Assembly (NCBI GenBank): GCA_016929875.1
Contig: JAFGHZ010000110.1
Coordinates: 1-16,256 of the forward strand
From: Dehalococcoidales bacterium
GTDB taxonomy: Bacteria; Chloroflexota; Dehalococcoidia; Dehalococcoidales; Fen-1064
DNA length: 16,256 nt
Direction of reading: 5' to 3'
In this document: piece after piece, positions 1 through 6,806 of the stretch
How positions within the stretch are numbered: the stretch's first letter is position 1
Layout: each line of letters opens with the position of its first letter
Position numbers and translations under genes: made by a program
The notes under the pieces: generated by a model
What the model was told of the DNA's origin: nothing
What the model saw: the letters and a program-made list of their open reading frames with translations, nothing else
Databases searched by the model: none

Positions 1-302
1 ATATCGACATAGCTGCTGACAATCCTCGCCATATCGGCTATACTTTCGCCTTTAGCGAAAGAGGTCGATGCCGGGTCGGCAACGCTGATGACACTGCCGC
101 CGAGACGGTTCATCGCCGTTTCAAATGAGAGACGGGTACGTGTGCTCGGCTCGAAGAAAATAGTCGCCATGACCTTGCCGTGACAAAGTCCGTATTGTTG
201 AGGCATCGCTTCCGACATTTCGTCAGCCAGAGAGAAAATCGATTCTATTTCACCGATACTCAAGTCGTCGATAGTAACCAGATCTCTATTTTTCAGGCTC
301 AT
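1..302 (-). CDS. pyrB: Aspartate carbamoyltransferase catalytic subunit, N-terminal part
   Basis: Condenses carbamoyl phosphate with aspartate, the first committed step of pyrimidine synthesis, in the cytoplasm. Only the first 100 residues lie in the window; the gene runs off the left edge. The reading starts MSLKNRDLVTIDDLS and contains FFEPSTRTRLSFE, the carbamoyl-phosphate loop of the transcarbamoylase family, followed by RLGG and a KGES element with a nearby D, as in the ATCase domain. The ATG at 302 is preceded on the minus strand by GGGAGG about 8 nt away, inside the end of pyrR, so the two genes overlap by 17 bp and are probably translationally coupled. The STRTR motif alone would also fit ornithine carbamoyltransferase. 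Position directly after pyrR and its attenuator makes pyrB much more likely. Confidence 0.93.
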   Translation of the reverse strand, partial: MSLKNRDLVTIDDLSIGEIESIFSLADEMSEAMPQQYGLCHGKVMATIFFEPSTRTRLSFETAMNRLGGSVISVADPASTSFAKGESIADMARIVSSYVD

Positions 303-879
303 CTTGATTACCTCCCGAAGTACCACCGTCGGTAGTTTTTATAATCGGCTGACTTATTATAGCAACTTCATCGACACCATCAACCTCTTTCAATCTGACG
401 GCAATCTCTTCATTATGTGCGCTGGGTACGTTCTTCCCGACATAATCGGCACGGATGGGCAATTCGCGGTGTCCCCGGTCGATGAGGACAAGTAGTTGAA
501 TCGACTGCGGCCGTCCCAGGTCGATAATGGCATCCATCGCCGCGCGGATACTGCGACCGGTATAGAGTACATCGTCAACGATTATGACCGACTTACCGAC
601 AACGCTAAACGGGATTTCGGTACGGGTAACGGCACTGCGACCGCTCTGGTGGGGCAGGTCATCACGGTAAGGGACGATATCCAGAGCGCCGACCGGCACC
701 TTGATCTCGGCAAAATTCTCTATATACAGCGCCAGCCGTTTTGCCAGAGGCACGCCGCGGGTATGCATACCGATGAGGACTAAATCTTCCGAAGACCTGG
801 TGCGCTCAATAATTTCGTGAGCGATACGGGCAAGAGTCCGTTTGATATCACCCTGCGTCATAATCACTTTTTCAGACAT
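286..879 (-). CDS. pyrR: PyrR, bifunctional pyr operon attenuation regulator / uracil phosphoribosyltransferase
   Basis: Binds pyr leader RNA when UMP/UTP is high and promotes termination; many members also convert uracil plus PRPP to UMP. The 197-aa product has the PRPP-binding motif VIIVDDVLYTG at residues 98-108 and family blocks such as ARIAHEIIER, RGVPLAKRLA, YRDDL and DRGHRELPIRADYVGKN. The ATG at 879 (MSEKVIM) is chosen because the longer in-frame reading from 906 would translate the attenuator stem, and because family alignment begins near here. The ribosome-binding site GAGGGG lies in the 3' arm of the terminator hairpin. The last 17 residues or so (KTTDGGTSGGNQDEPEK) are a Gly/acid-rich tail beyond the usual length of about 180 aa. 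It is first in a pyrRB... operon and very likely autoregulated. Confidence 0.96.
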   Translation of the reverse strand: MSEKVIMTQGDIKRTLARIAHEIIERTRSSEDLVLIGMHTRGVPLAKRLALYIENFAEIKVPVGALDIVPYRDDLPHQSGRSAVTRTEIPFSVVGKSVIIVDDVLYTGRSIRAAMDAIIDLGRPQSIQLLVLIDRGHRELPIRADYVGKNVPSAHNEEIAVRLKEVDGVDEVAIISQPIIKTTDGGTSGGNQDEPEK

Positions 880-880
880 C

Positions 881-910
881 AAAAAACCCCTCGCCGTGAG
901 CGGCAAGAGG
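881..910 (-). terminator. Rho-independent attenuator terminator of the pyr operon
   Basis: On the minus strand CCTCTTGCCG (910-901) pairs with CGGCGAGGGG (896-887) around a CTCA loop: 10 bp with two G-U pairs, followed at once by six T (886-881) and then, after one G, the pyrR ATG. The 3' arm also holds the pyrR ribosome-binding site, so the fold would block both elongation and initiation. The 5' arm can instead pair with GGCAAGGG at 945-938, giving the competing antiterminator. Confidence 0.9.
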
Positions 911-938
911 TTTTTATATCCGGACTCTTTTTTGTTTC

Positions 939-969
939 CCTTGCCAGCCTCACGGGACCAGCTTAAAGG
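939..969 (-). promoter_or_regulatory. PyrR-binding hairpin (anti-antiterminator) in the pyr leader
   Basis: The minus strand carries GGTCCCGTGAGGCT at 959-946, matching the known PyrR recognition consensus ARUCCNGNGAGGYU in all but the first position. It sits in a two-part hairpin: a lower stem CCTT (969-966) with AAGG (942-939), an internal bulge, and an upper stem capped by the CCGUGA loop. Nucleotides 945-938 (GGCAAGGG) of this hairpin can alternatively pair with 909-902 to form the antiterminator, as in the known Bacillus pyr attenuators. Confidence 0.9.
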
Positions 970-975
970 CTGTGT

Positions 976-981
976 ATTATA
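976..981 (-). promoter_or_regulatory. Probable -10 box of the pyr operon promoter
   Basis: A perfect TATAAT lies at 981-976 on the minus strand. Initiation about 7 nt downstream would place the transcript start right at the PyrR-binding hairpin. No good -35 box is visible at 17 nt; the nearest TTGCAA lies 20 nt upstream, so the -35 assignment is left open. The promoter sits in the gap after the yebC stop codon. Confidence 0.65.
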
Positions 982-1019
982 TTACCACTACTTTAAAAAT
1001 ATTGCAAAACTTTGCGTTA

Positions 1020-1772
1020 TTACGCCTTTTCATATGCGGCTAACGCTGCGTCCGTGAAATTCACATTGCTGGCGACTTTTTGCACGTCATCCAGTTCTTC
1101 CAGGTTCTCCAGCAGTTTCAGGGTTTGCACCGCCTGTTTTTCCTCGAGTTCGATAGTCTGCTTGGCAACCATCGATACTTCCGCCGATTCGACGGAAATC
1201 TTCTCTTTTTCCAGAGCGGTCCTCACTTTTTCCAGGTTCTGCGGTGTGGTATAGATTGTCACGTAATCACCCTCGACATTGACGTCGTCGGCACCGAAAT
1301 CGATTGCTTTCAGCACCAGTTCGTCGGTATCAATACCTTCGGCTTTCACAGTGAGCACACCGTGGGAAACGAACAACCAGCCGACACAACCGCTCTCACC
1401 GAGACTGCCGCCGCCGCGACTGAAAATATTACGCACGGCCTGGACCGTGCGGTTACGATTATCGCTCAAAGCATTTACCAGAATAGCACCGCCGCCGGGG
1501 CCGTAACCTTCCAGCACCATCTCCGCCATCGCGGCACCCTCACCTCCGCCGCTGGCTTTCTGGATCGCCCTGTTGATATTGTCCCACGGCATACTGCTGT
1601 CTTTTGCCCGTTGCACTGCTAGACGCAAAGCATAGTTGGCTTCGATATTGGAACCGCCGTTGCGCGCCGCCACAATGATTTCACGGGTCAGTTTGGTAAA
1701 CATCTGACCGCGCTTGGCATCGGTCGCCGCTTTCTGGTGTTTTATTGAATGCCATTTAGAGTGACCGGACAT
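1020..1772 (-). CDS. yebC: YebC/PmpR (TACO1) family protein
   Basis: A 250-aa member of the YebC family, annotated historically as a DNA-binding transcriptional regulator; newer work proposes a role in translation of proline-rich stretches. The start MSGHSKWHSIKHQKAATDAKRG is the family N-terminal signature, followed by FTKLTREI, GPGGGAILV and DNRNRTV blocks and the usual acidic C-terminal domain. The ATG at 1772 is preceded on the minus strand by GGAGGG about 7 nt away; a longer in-frame reading from 1829 adds 19 residues the family lacks. It lies between trx and the pyr operon, 74 bp downstream of the trx stop, and the pyr promoter begins soon after its own stop. Confidence 0.95.
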   Translation of the reverse strand: MSGHSKWHSIKHQKAATDAKRGQMFTKLTREIIVAARNGGSNIEANYALRLAVQRAKDSSMPWDNINRAIQKASGGGEGAAMAEMVLEGYGPGGGAILVNALSDNRNRTVQAVRNIFSRGGGSLGESGCVGWLFVSHGVLTVKAEGIDTDELVLKAIDFGADDVNVEGDYVTIYTTPQNLEKVRTALEKEKISVESAEVSMVAKQTIELEEKQAVQTLKLLENLEELDDVQKVASNVNFTDAALAAYEKA

Positions 1773-1846
1773 CGAAGTCCCTCCTGAACTCAAACCGAGA
1801 TACTTATATAATATTATCACCCGCTTCATCCGCGGGCAAAGTAAGA

Positions 1847-2164
1847 CTATAAAATGTCCTCTACCTTGGGAGCAAGAGCTTGCTCCGATGTCGCCCCGAC
1901 GACAGTATTGACCACCTTCCCATTCTTAAAAAACAGCATCGTCGGGATAGACATTACTCCATACTTTCTGGCGGTATCGGGGTTATTATCCACGTTCATC
2001 TTGTAGAATTTGCATTTGCCCTCATATTTATTAGACAACTTGTCAACAATCGGTGCCACCATACGGCACGGCACACACCACGGTGCCCACATATCGACAA
2101 GAGCCGGTTGATTCGATTTGATAACTTTCTGTTCGAATTCCTGGTCGGTAATATCAGTTACCAT
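1847..2164 (-). CDS. trxA: Thioredoxin
   Basis: Small dithiol-disulfide oxidoreductase of 105 aa, the normal length for a cytoplasmic thioredoxin, with no signal peptide. The active site is WCVPC (Cys30 and Cys33), with the buried Asp24 in VDMWAPWC and the cis-proline Pro74 in SIPTMLFF. The common WCGPC has Val in place of Gly here, which may shift redox potential. The ATG at 2164 has GGAG about 8 nt upstream on the minus strand. It is transcribed away from the acs cluster and towards yebC. In an anaerobe its partner could be an NADPH- or ferredoxin-dependent reductase; none is in the window. Confidence 0.95.
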   Translation of the reverse strand: MVTDITDQEFEQKVIKSNQPALVDMWAPWCVPCRMVAPIVDKLSNKYEGKCKFYKMNVDNNPDTARKYGVMSIPTMLFFKNGKVVNTVVGATSEQALAPKVEDIL

Positions 2165-2179
2165 CCTAGCTCCTTAAAA

Positions 2180-2199
2180 ATATTAATTCACGTTAATAT
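2180..2199. repeat. Operator-like inverted repeat at the trx promoter
   Basis: ATATTAA (2180-2186) and TTAATAT (2193-2199) form a perfect 7-bp inverted repeat around a 6-nt TTCACG spacer. It overlaps the probable -10 box and transcription start of trx and lies just upstream of its ribosome-binding site. This is a plausible repressor site, but AT-rich palindromes also arise by chance. Confidence 0.35.
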
Positions 2200-2227
2200 G
2201 CTAATGCCGATACCTTCTACCTGTCAA
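2198..2227 (-). promoter_or_regulatory. Probable sigma70 promoter for trx
   Basis: On the minus strand a perfect TTGACA -35 box (2227-2222) is followed after 18 nt by TAGCAT (2203-2198), a 4/6 match to the -10 consensus. The expected start, near 2191, gives a short leader before the trx ATG at 2164. Confidence 0.55.
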
Positions 2228-2350
2228 GGTATTTTTACAGTTTTCCAGAATAATTTTTTACAACAATTTTCCTTGGGATTTTTCGTACCGCATTCCACCA
2301 CAAATAATATTATTGAGCGACCCGGGTGTACTATTCCCATTCTATTTCCC

Positions 2351-2386
2351 TTGACCCTCCGAGAGAACATCGGTTATACTCCGAGA
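2351..2386 (+). promoter_or_regulatory. Probable sigma70 promoter of the Wood-Ljungdahl cluster, with 8-bp direct repeats
   Basis: TTGACC (2351-2356) and TATACT (2375-2380), 18 nt apart, make a good sigma70-type promoter facing cooC. The octamer CTCCGAGA occurs twice, at 2357-2364 (just after the -35) and 2379-2386 (overlapping the end of the -10), 22 bp apart, about two helical turns. That geometry suggests a regulator binding one face of the promoter; this part is inference. A perfect 12-bp AT palindrome also lies upstream at 2303-2314. Confidence 0.6.
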
Positions 2387-2412
2387 TAGGGAGGCGGTGT
2401 ACAAACGATACC

Positions 2413-2443
2413 GGCTGATATCCCCACACAGGATACCTCAGCC
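2413..2443 (+). promoter_or_regulatory. Stable hairpin in the cooC 5' leader
   Basis: GGCTGATATCC (2413-2423) pairs with GGATA (2431-2435) and TCAGCC (2438-2443), a stem of 11 pairs with a CC bulge and a CCACACA loop. No T-run follows, so it is not an intrinsic terminator. It ends 22 nt before the cooC ATG, which lacks a clear Shine-Dalgarno sequence. It could affect mRNA stability or translation; the function is unknown. Confidence 0.45.
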
Positions 2444-2465
2444 ATCACCGGCATAAGATATCCTG

Positions 2466-3257
2466 ATGAAAATCGCAATTAGCGGCAAAGGCGGAGTGGG
2501 GAAGACCTTATTAGCCTCCCTCCTTTCAAAGATTTTTGCCGGTTCCGGCTACGACGTAATAGCCATTGATGCCGACCCCGACGCCAACCTCGCTGCGACT
2601 CTCGGCTTCCCCACCCCTGAGAAGATAACTCCTATCTCCGAACTCACCGACCTTATCGAAGAGAGGGTAGGCAGTAAACCCGGTCAATCCGGCTCTTTTT
2701 TCAAGCTTAACCCCCGGGTCGATGACCTCCCGGAAAAATATTCCGCCCGGCTCGGTAACATCAAACTGATGGTGATGGGGCGTATTAAAAGAGGGGGCAC
2801 GGGGTGCTATTGTCCGGAAGGGGCTTTATTACAGGCGTTATTAGCACATCTTCTCCTCCAGAGAAACGAGGTGGTAATCCTTGATATGGAAGCCGGCATC
2901 GAACATCTTACACGGGGCACCGCCAGGGCCGTCGATAAGCTTATTATCGTCGTCGAGCCGGGGCGCAGGAGTATTGAAACTGCGGAGAGAATCATTCAGC
3001 TGGCAAACGACCTCAACCTGAAAAATGTCGCCGCGGTAGGTAACAAAATTCAAAATCAGTCCCAAAAAGATTTCCTGATTAAAAATCTTCCAGATGTGGA
3101 ATTCCTCGGCTTCATCCCTTACGACGAAGCCGTTATAAACGCCGACCTGGCTAAACGTTCCGTACTAGATTCCAGTCAGGCTGTCGTCGGTGAAATCAAA
3201 AATATATATCGTAAATTACTTAGCTCCGGTGAAATACAGAACGAACAGCAGAAATAA
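2466..3257 (+). CDS. cooC: CooC-type nickel-insertion ATPase for CO dehydrogenase
   Basis: A 263-aa MinD/ParA-class P-loop ATPase that helps load nickel into the CODH C-cluster. The deviant Walker A GKGGVGKT is at residues 7-14, the switch region IDADPDAN near 35-41, and the CooC-specific CXC motif is Cys114-Tyr-Cys116, which in characterised CooC binds metal at the dimer interface. DMEAGIEHLTRG follows, typical of the family. MKIAISGKGG is the canonical start, but no strong ribosome-binding site is visible before the ATG. It is first in the plus-strand cluster, behind the promoter at 2351, and 14 bp ahead of fhs. The specific target (CODH or ACS) is inferred. Confidence 0.92.
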   Translation: MKIAISGKGGVGKTLLASLLSKIFAGSGYDVIAIDADPDANLAATLGFPTPEKITPISELTDLIEERVGSKPGQSGSFFKLNPRVDDLPEKYSARLGNIKLMVMGRIKRGGTGCYCPEGALLQALLAHLLLQRNEVVILDMEAGIEHLTRGTARAVDKLIIVVEPGRRSIETAERIIQLANDLNLKNVAAVGNKIQNQSQKDFLIKNLPDVEFLGFIPYDEAVINADLAKRSVLDSSQAVVGEIKNIYRKLLSSGEIQNEQQK

Positions 3258-3271
3258 AGGGGAGTTATCCG

Positions 3272-5035
3272 GTGGCATACGACACGACCAAAATGAAAGA
3301 CTGGCAAATCGCCGAAGCCGCAGAAGAGAAATTGCCTTCCACCGAGGAATGGCAGGGAAAATTGGGGCTGAATAAAGATGAATTGATACCGTCTGGAAAG
3401 ACCCCGAGGCTGGATTTTCGCAAAATCATCGACCGCCTCAGTAAAAAACCTGACGGGAAATACATCGAGGTCACGGCAATCACCCCCACCCCATTGGGAG
3501 AAGGTAAAAGCACCACCGCTCTCGGTTTGATTGAAGGACTGGGCAAAAGAGGCAAAAACGTAGGCGGTGCTCTCCGTCAACCGTCGGGCGGCCCCACGAT
3601 GAACGTCAAAGGTTCTGCCGCCGGCGGCGGCAATGCCCTGTTAATCCCGAGGACCGAATTCTCGATGGGTCTTACGGGAGACATCAACGATATTATGAAT
3701 GCTCACAACCTGGCAATGGTCGCACTGACCGCCAGAATGCAACACGAACGTAACTACAGCGATGCGCAACTACAAAAATTCTCCGGTATGCGGAGGCTGG
3801 ACATCGACCCCTCCAGAGTAGAGTTCAGCTGGATTATGGACTTCTGCGCCCAAAGCTTGAGAAACATTACTATCGGTATGGGCGGGCACACTGACGGCTA
3901 CATGATGCAATCGAAATTCAATATCGCGCCCAGTTCGGAATTGATGGCAATACTTGCTGTCGCCCATAACCTCACCGACCTCCGTGAAAGAATGGATAAA
4001 ATCACCATCGCCTACGACAGGCACGGTAACCCTGTCACCACCGGCGACCTCGAAGTCGGCGGCGCGATGACCGCCTGGATGCGAAACACCATCAATCCTA
4101 CTCTTTGCTCTACCGCCGAGTATCAGCCGGTAATGGTCCACGCCGGGCCTTTCGCTAATATTGCTATCGGGCAATCATCGATTATCGCCGATAAGCTCGG
4201 GTTGAAAATGTTCGATTATCACGTAACGGAAAGCGGCTTCGGAACGGATATCGGCTTCGAGAAGTTCTGGAATGTAAAATGCCGCCTGAGCGGATTGAAG
4301 CCCAACGCCTCTATACTGGTCGTTACCATCCGCGCTCTGAAAATGCACGGGGGCGGGCCTAAAGTAGTGCCCGGTCTGCGCTTATCGGAAGAATATACCC
4401 GGGAGCATATCGGGCTGGTCGAGGCCGGCTTGCCTAATATGCTGCACCACATACAGACCATCAAAACAGCCGGCATTCACCCGGTAGTATGCATCAACCA
4501 TTTCTCTACCGATACCGAAGAGGAAATCAGCCTCGTGAAGAGGGCCGCTGAGGCAACGGGTGCTCGTTGTGCCGTCTCCAGACATTGGGCACAGGGTGGA
4601 AAGGGTACTCTGGAACTGGCGGACGCCGTCGTCGATGCCTGCGAAGAAAAGAACGATTTTAAATTCCTTTATTCCGACGAAACGAAATTGAGACAGCGTG
4701 TCGAGAAAATCGCTAAAACCGTCTACGGCGCCGATGGTGTCGATTGGTCGCCGAAAGCTACTGAAAAAGCCGAAAGGTTTGAAAAGGACCCTTCTTACGA
4801 CAAATACAGCACGATGGTCGTGAAAACCCAGTTGAGCCTGAGCCATATACCTGACAAAAAAGGCGTACCGAAGAACTGGAGATTGCCCATCCATGATATA
4901 CTACTATACTCGGGTGCCAGATTCCTCTGCCCCGTAGCCGGCACCATCAGCCTGATGCCCGGCACCTCATCCAACCCGGTTTTTCGCAGAGTCGATATAG
5001 ACACGGATACGGGAAAAGTAATCGGTCTGTTCTAA
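3272..5035 (+). CDS. fhs: Formate--tetrahydrofolate ligase
   Basis: Makes 10-formyl-THF from formate, ATP and THF, the entry of the methyl branch. The product has 587 aa, slightly longer than the usual 557-560. The ATP loop TPLGEGKS lies at residues 73-80, followed by LRQPSGGPT (about 101-109) and the glycine-rich KGSAAGGG (113-120), then the folate-domain blocks LTGDINDI, SSELMAIL, AGPFANIA and ESGFGTDIGFEKF. Several canonical residues differ (family REPSLGP reads RQPSGGP; KGGAAGGG reads KGSAAGGG), so it is a divergent but apparently intact member. The start is GTG with AAAGGGGAG about 7 nt upstream. It lies 14 bp after cooC and 20 bp before the second CooC-like gene, so the three are probably cotranscribed. 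Confidence 0.96.
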   Translation: MAYDTTKMKDWQIAEAAEEKLPSTEEWQGKLGLNKDELIPSGKTPRLDFRKIIDRLSKKPDGKYIEVTAITPTPLGEGKSTTALGLIEGLGKRGKNVGGALRQPSGGPTMNVKGSAAGGGNALLIPRTEFSMGLTGDINDIMNAHNLAMVALTARMQHERNYSDAQLQKFSGMRRLDIDPSRVEFSWIMDFCAQSLRNITIGMGGHTDGYMMQSKFNIAPSSELMAILAVAHNLTDLRERMDKITIAYDRHGNPVTTGDLEVGGAMTAWMRNTINPTLCSTAEYQPVMVHAGPFANIAIGQSSIIADKLGLKMFDYHVTESGFGTDIGFEKFWNVKCRLSGLKPNASILVVTIRALKMHGGGPKVVPGLRLSEEYTREHIGLVEAGLPNMLHHIQTIKTAGIHPVVCINHFSTDTEEEISLVKRAAEATGARCAVSRHWAQGGKGTLELADAVVDACEEKNDFKFLYSDETKLRQRVEKIAKTVYGADGVDWSPKATEKAERFEKDPSYDKYSTMVVKTQLSLSHIPDKKGVPKNWRLPIHDILLYSGARFLCPVAGTISLMPGTSSNPVFRRVDIDTDTGKVIGLF

Positions 5036-5055
5036 TCGCTGACAGGAGTAATCGA

Positions 5056-5811
5056 TTGAGTTTCAAAATCGCAGTAGCAGGCAAAGGCGGCTGTGGAAAA
5101 ACCTCCGTTACCGCTCTCATCATCCGCTACCTTAAGAACAAAGGCAAGGTACCTGTCCTGGCAGTCGATGCCGACCCCAACGCTAATCTCGGCGAAAGCC
5201 TGGGGCTGAAAGTCGAGCAGACTATCGGCACAATTCTGGACGGTTTCCAGCATGAAAAAATCAGCATCCCCCCGGGGATGACCAAGGAAGCTTATCTGGA
5301 ATACAAGCTCAATGAAACTATCGTCGAAAGCAGTGACATCGACCTCATCACGATGGGACGCGGACAGGGCCCGGAATGTTACTGTTATCCCAACCTGATT
5401 TTGAAGAAATTCGTCGAGGGATTATCCGATAATTATACCTATGTAGTGATGGACAACGAGGCGGGCATGGAGCATCTGAGCCGTAAAACCACGGAAAACG
5501 TGGACGCATTACTGCTGGTCTCCAACCATTCCGTCAAAGGAGTGCGTGCCATCGGCAGAATACTGGAATTGCTCGACGAGATAAAGCTGAACGTAAAAAA
5601 GAGAGTGGTCGTCGTCAATCTTGTCCCTGATAAGCTGGACCCGCTGGTCTCGAAAGAGCTGGAAACACTGAAATTAAAGGCAGATGTTATCGTCCCTGAA
5701 GATAAAGAGTTATACCGCTACGACCTGGAACAGAAGCCATTAACGGGAATGCCCGACAACTCTGCGGCTGTTCAGGCAATCGATAGGTTGATGGCACAGA
5801 TTTTAACTTGA
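5056..5811 (+). CDS. Second CooC/AcsF-type maturation ATPase
   Basis: A 251-aa MinD-like ATPase with deviant Walker A GKGGCGKT (residues 9-16), DADPNANLGE (38-47) and the CXC pair Cys108-Tyr-Cys110 in ECYCYPN, then DNEAGMEHLSRKTT. This is the AcsF/CooC family, which matures nickel enzymes; in acetogens AcsF is linked to acetyl-CoA synthase or CODH activation. The start is TTG at 5056 with CAGGAG about 7 nt upstream, and MSFKIAVAGKGG fits the family N-terminus. Together with the first cooC it suggests separate chaperones for the C-cluster and the A-cluster, which is inference. It is closer to the usual acs-linked AcsF sequence style than the first copy, but I cannot rank them without alignment. 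Confidence 0.9.
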   Translation: MSFKIAVAGKGGCGKTSVTALIIRYLKNKGKVPVLAVDADPNANLGESLGLKVEQTIGTILDGFQHEKISIPPGMTKEAYLEYKLNETIVESSDIDLITMGRGQGPECYCYPNLILKKFVEGLSDNYTYVVMDNEAGMEHLSRKTTENVDALLLVSNHSVKGVRAIGRILELLDEIKLNVKKRVVVVNLVPDKLDPLVSKELETLKLKADVIVPEDKELYRYDLEQKPLTGMPDNSAAVQAIDRLMAQILT

Positions 5812-5855
5812 GTCGTATCGTAAACTCAAACTGGCATTAACCTCTGGTAAAATCA

Positions 5856-5872
5856 TATAATTGTGTTAGAAT
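5856..5872 (+). promoter_or_regulatory. Possible internal promoter for folD
   Basis: In the 91-bp gap before folD there is a perfect TATAAT at 5856-5861 and an extended -10 type TGTTAGAAT at 5864-5872. Neither has a convincing -35 box. The gap is much longer than those between the preceding genes, so an internal start is plausible but weakly supported. Confidence 0.35.
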
Positions 5873-5902
5873 GTGAGAGAAATTGTCTGAGGACGGGGGA
5901 AA

Positions 5903-6790
5903 ATGACTGCCAAACTTATCAATGGCGCTGAAATAGCCCGACAGATTAGAGAAGAAATCAAACAGGAAGTCATACAGCTAAAAGCAAAACACAATCTTGT
6001 GCCCGGGCTGGCAACCGTTCTCCTGGGAGCAGACCCCGGCTCCCTGTCATACATAACCGGCAAAGAGAAAACTGCCAGAGAACTCGGCTTCTACTCGGAG
6101 AGAATCGACCTTCCGGAAACTACATCCCAGAAAGATTTGCTGTCGTTGATTGAAAAGCTGAACAAAGAGCCGAAAATCCACGGCATTCTCGTTCAGATGC
6201 CACTGCCCGAACACATCAACGAAAGTGAAGTTCTCTATGCTATAGACCCCAGAAAAGATGTCGATGCTTTCCACCCCGTCAATGTCGGTAAACTGATGAT
6301 TGGCGATGCCGACTATTTACCGTGCACCCCTGCCGGTATCCAGCAACTGCTCATCCGTTCCGGTGTAAAAATCGATGGTGCCGAAGTGGTAGTAGTCGGT
6401 AGAAGTAACATCGTCGGCAAACCAATCGCCAATATATTAATGCAGAAAAATAAAGGCGCTAACGCCACAGTTACGCTCTGCCATACGCATACCAGAGACC
6501 TTGCGTCCCACACCCACCGTGCGGATATCCTGATTGTTGCCGCCGGGAAACTCAAAGCCGTTACCGCTGACATGGTTAAAGAAGGCGCTGTCGTCATCGA
6601 TGTCGGGGTAAATCAGATCGGAACTTCAACGAGTGGAAAGCGAATCATCCGCGGGGATGTGGATTTCGACGCGGTAAAAGAAAAGGCCTCTATGATTACG
6701 CCGGTGCCGGGCGGTGTCGGCCCAATGACCATAACGATGTTAATGTTGAATACTTTGAAAGCCGCTAAACTGGCGGCAGGGCTTGCTTAA
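5903..6790 (+). CDS. folD: Bifunctional methylene-THF dehydrogenase / methenyl-THF cyclohydrolase
   Basis: Interconverts 10-formyl-, 5,10-methenyl- and 5,10-methylene-THF, the middle of the methyl branch, usually with NADP(H). The 295-aa protein has the catalytic Tyr50 and Lys54 in SYITGKEK, the substrate block GILVQMPLPEHI, DVDAFHPVNVGKL, the dinucleotide-binding GRSNIVGKPIA, and the C-terminal signature PVPGGVGPMTITMLM. All family landmarks are present. The ATG at 5903 follows a GGGGG-rich ribosome-binding site. It sits between the AcsF-like gene and a small unknown gene and covers both reactions, so no separate fchA is needed. Confidence 0.97.
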   Translation: MTAKLINGAEIARQIREEIKQEVIQLKAKHNLVPGLATVLLGADPGSLSYITGKEKTARELGFYSERIDLPETTSQKDLLSLIEKLNKEPKIHGILVQMPLPEHINESEVLYAIDPRKDVDAFHPVNVGKLMIGDADYLPCTPAGIQQLLIRSGVKIDGAEVVVVGRSNIVGKPIANILMQKNKGANATVTLCHTHTRDLASHTHRADILIVAAGKLKAVTADMVKEGAVVIDVGVNQIGTSTSGKRIIRGDVDFDAVKEKASMITPVPGGVGPMTITMLMLNTLKAAKLAAGLA

Positions 6791-6806
6791 AGGGAGTCGC
6801 CCATAT

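Noticed and set aside
880..906. Longer PyrR N-terminus (MPLTARGFL...) from 906
   Set aside because: These codons lie in the attenuator stem; the family start and a Shine-Dalgarno support 879.
1807..1837. Hairpin CCCGC/GCGGG plus AT palindrome between trx and yebC as a terminator
   Set aside because: The stem has only 5-6 pairs and no T-run follows on the minus strand; too weak to call.
5808..5829. TTGAGT...ACTCAA hairpin after the AcsF-like gene as a terminator
   Set aside because: Six pairs with a 10-nt loop and no following T-run, and half the stem lies in the gene end.
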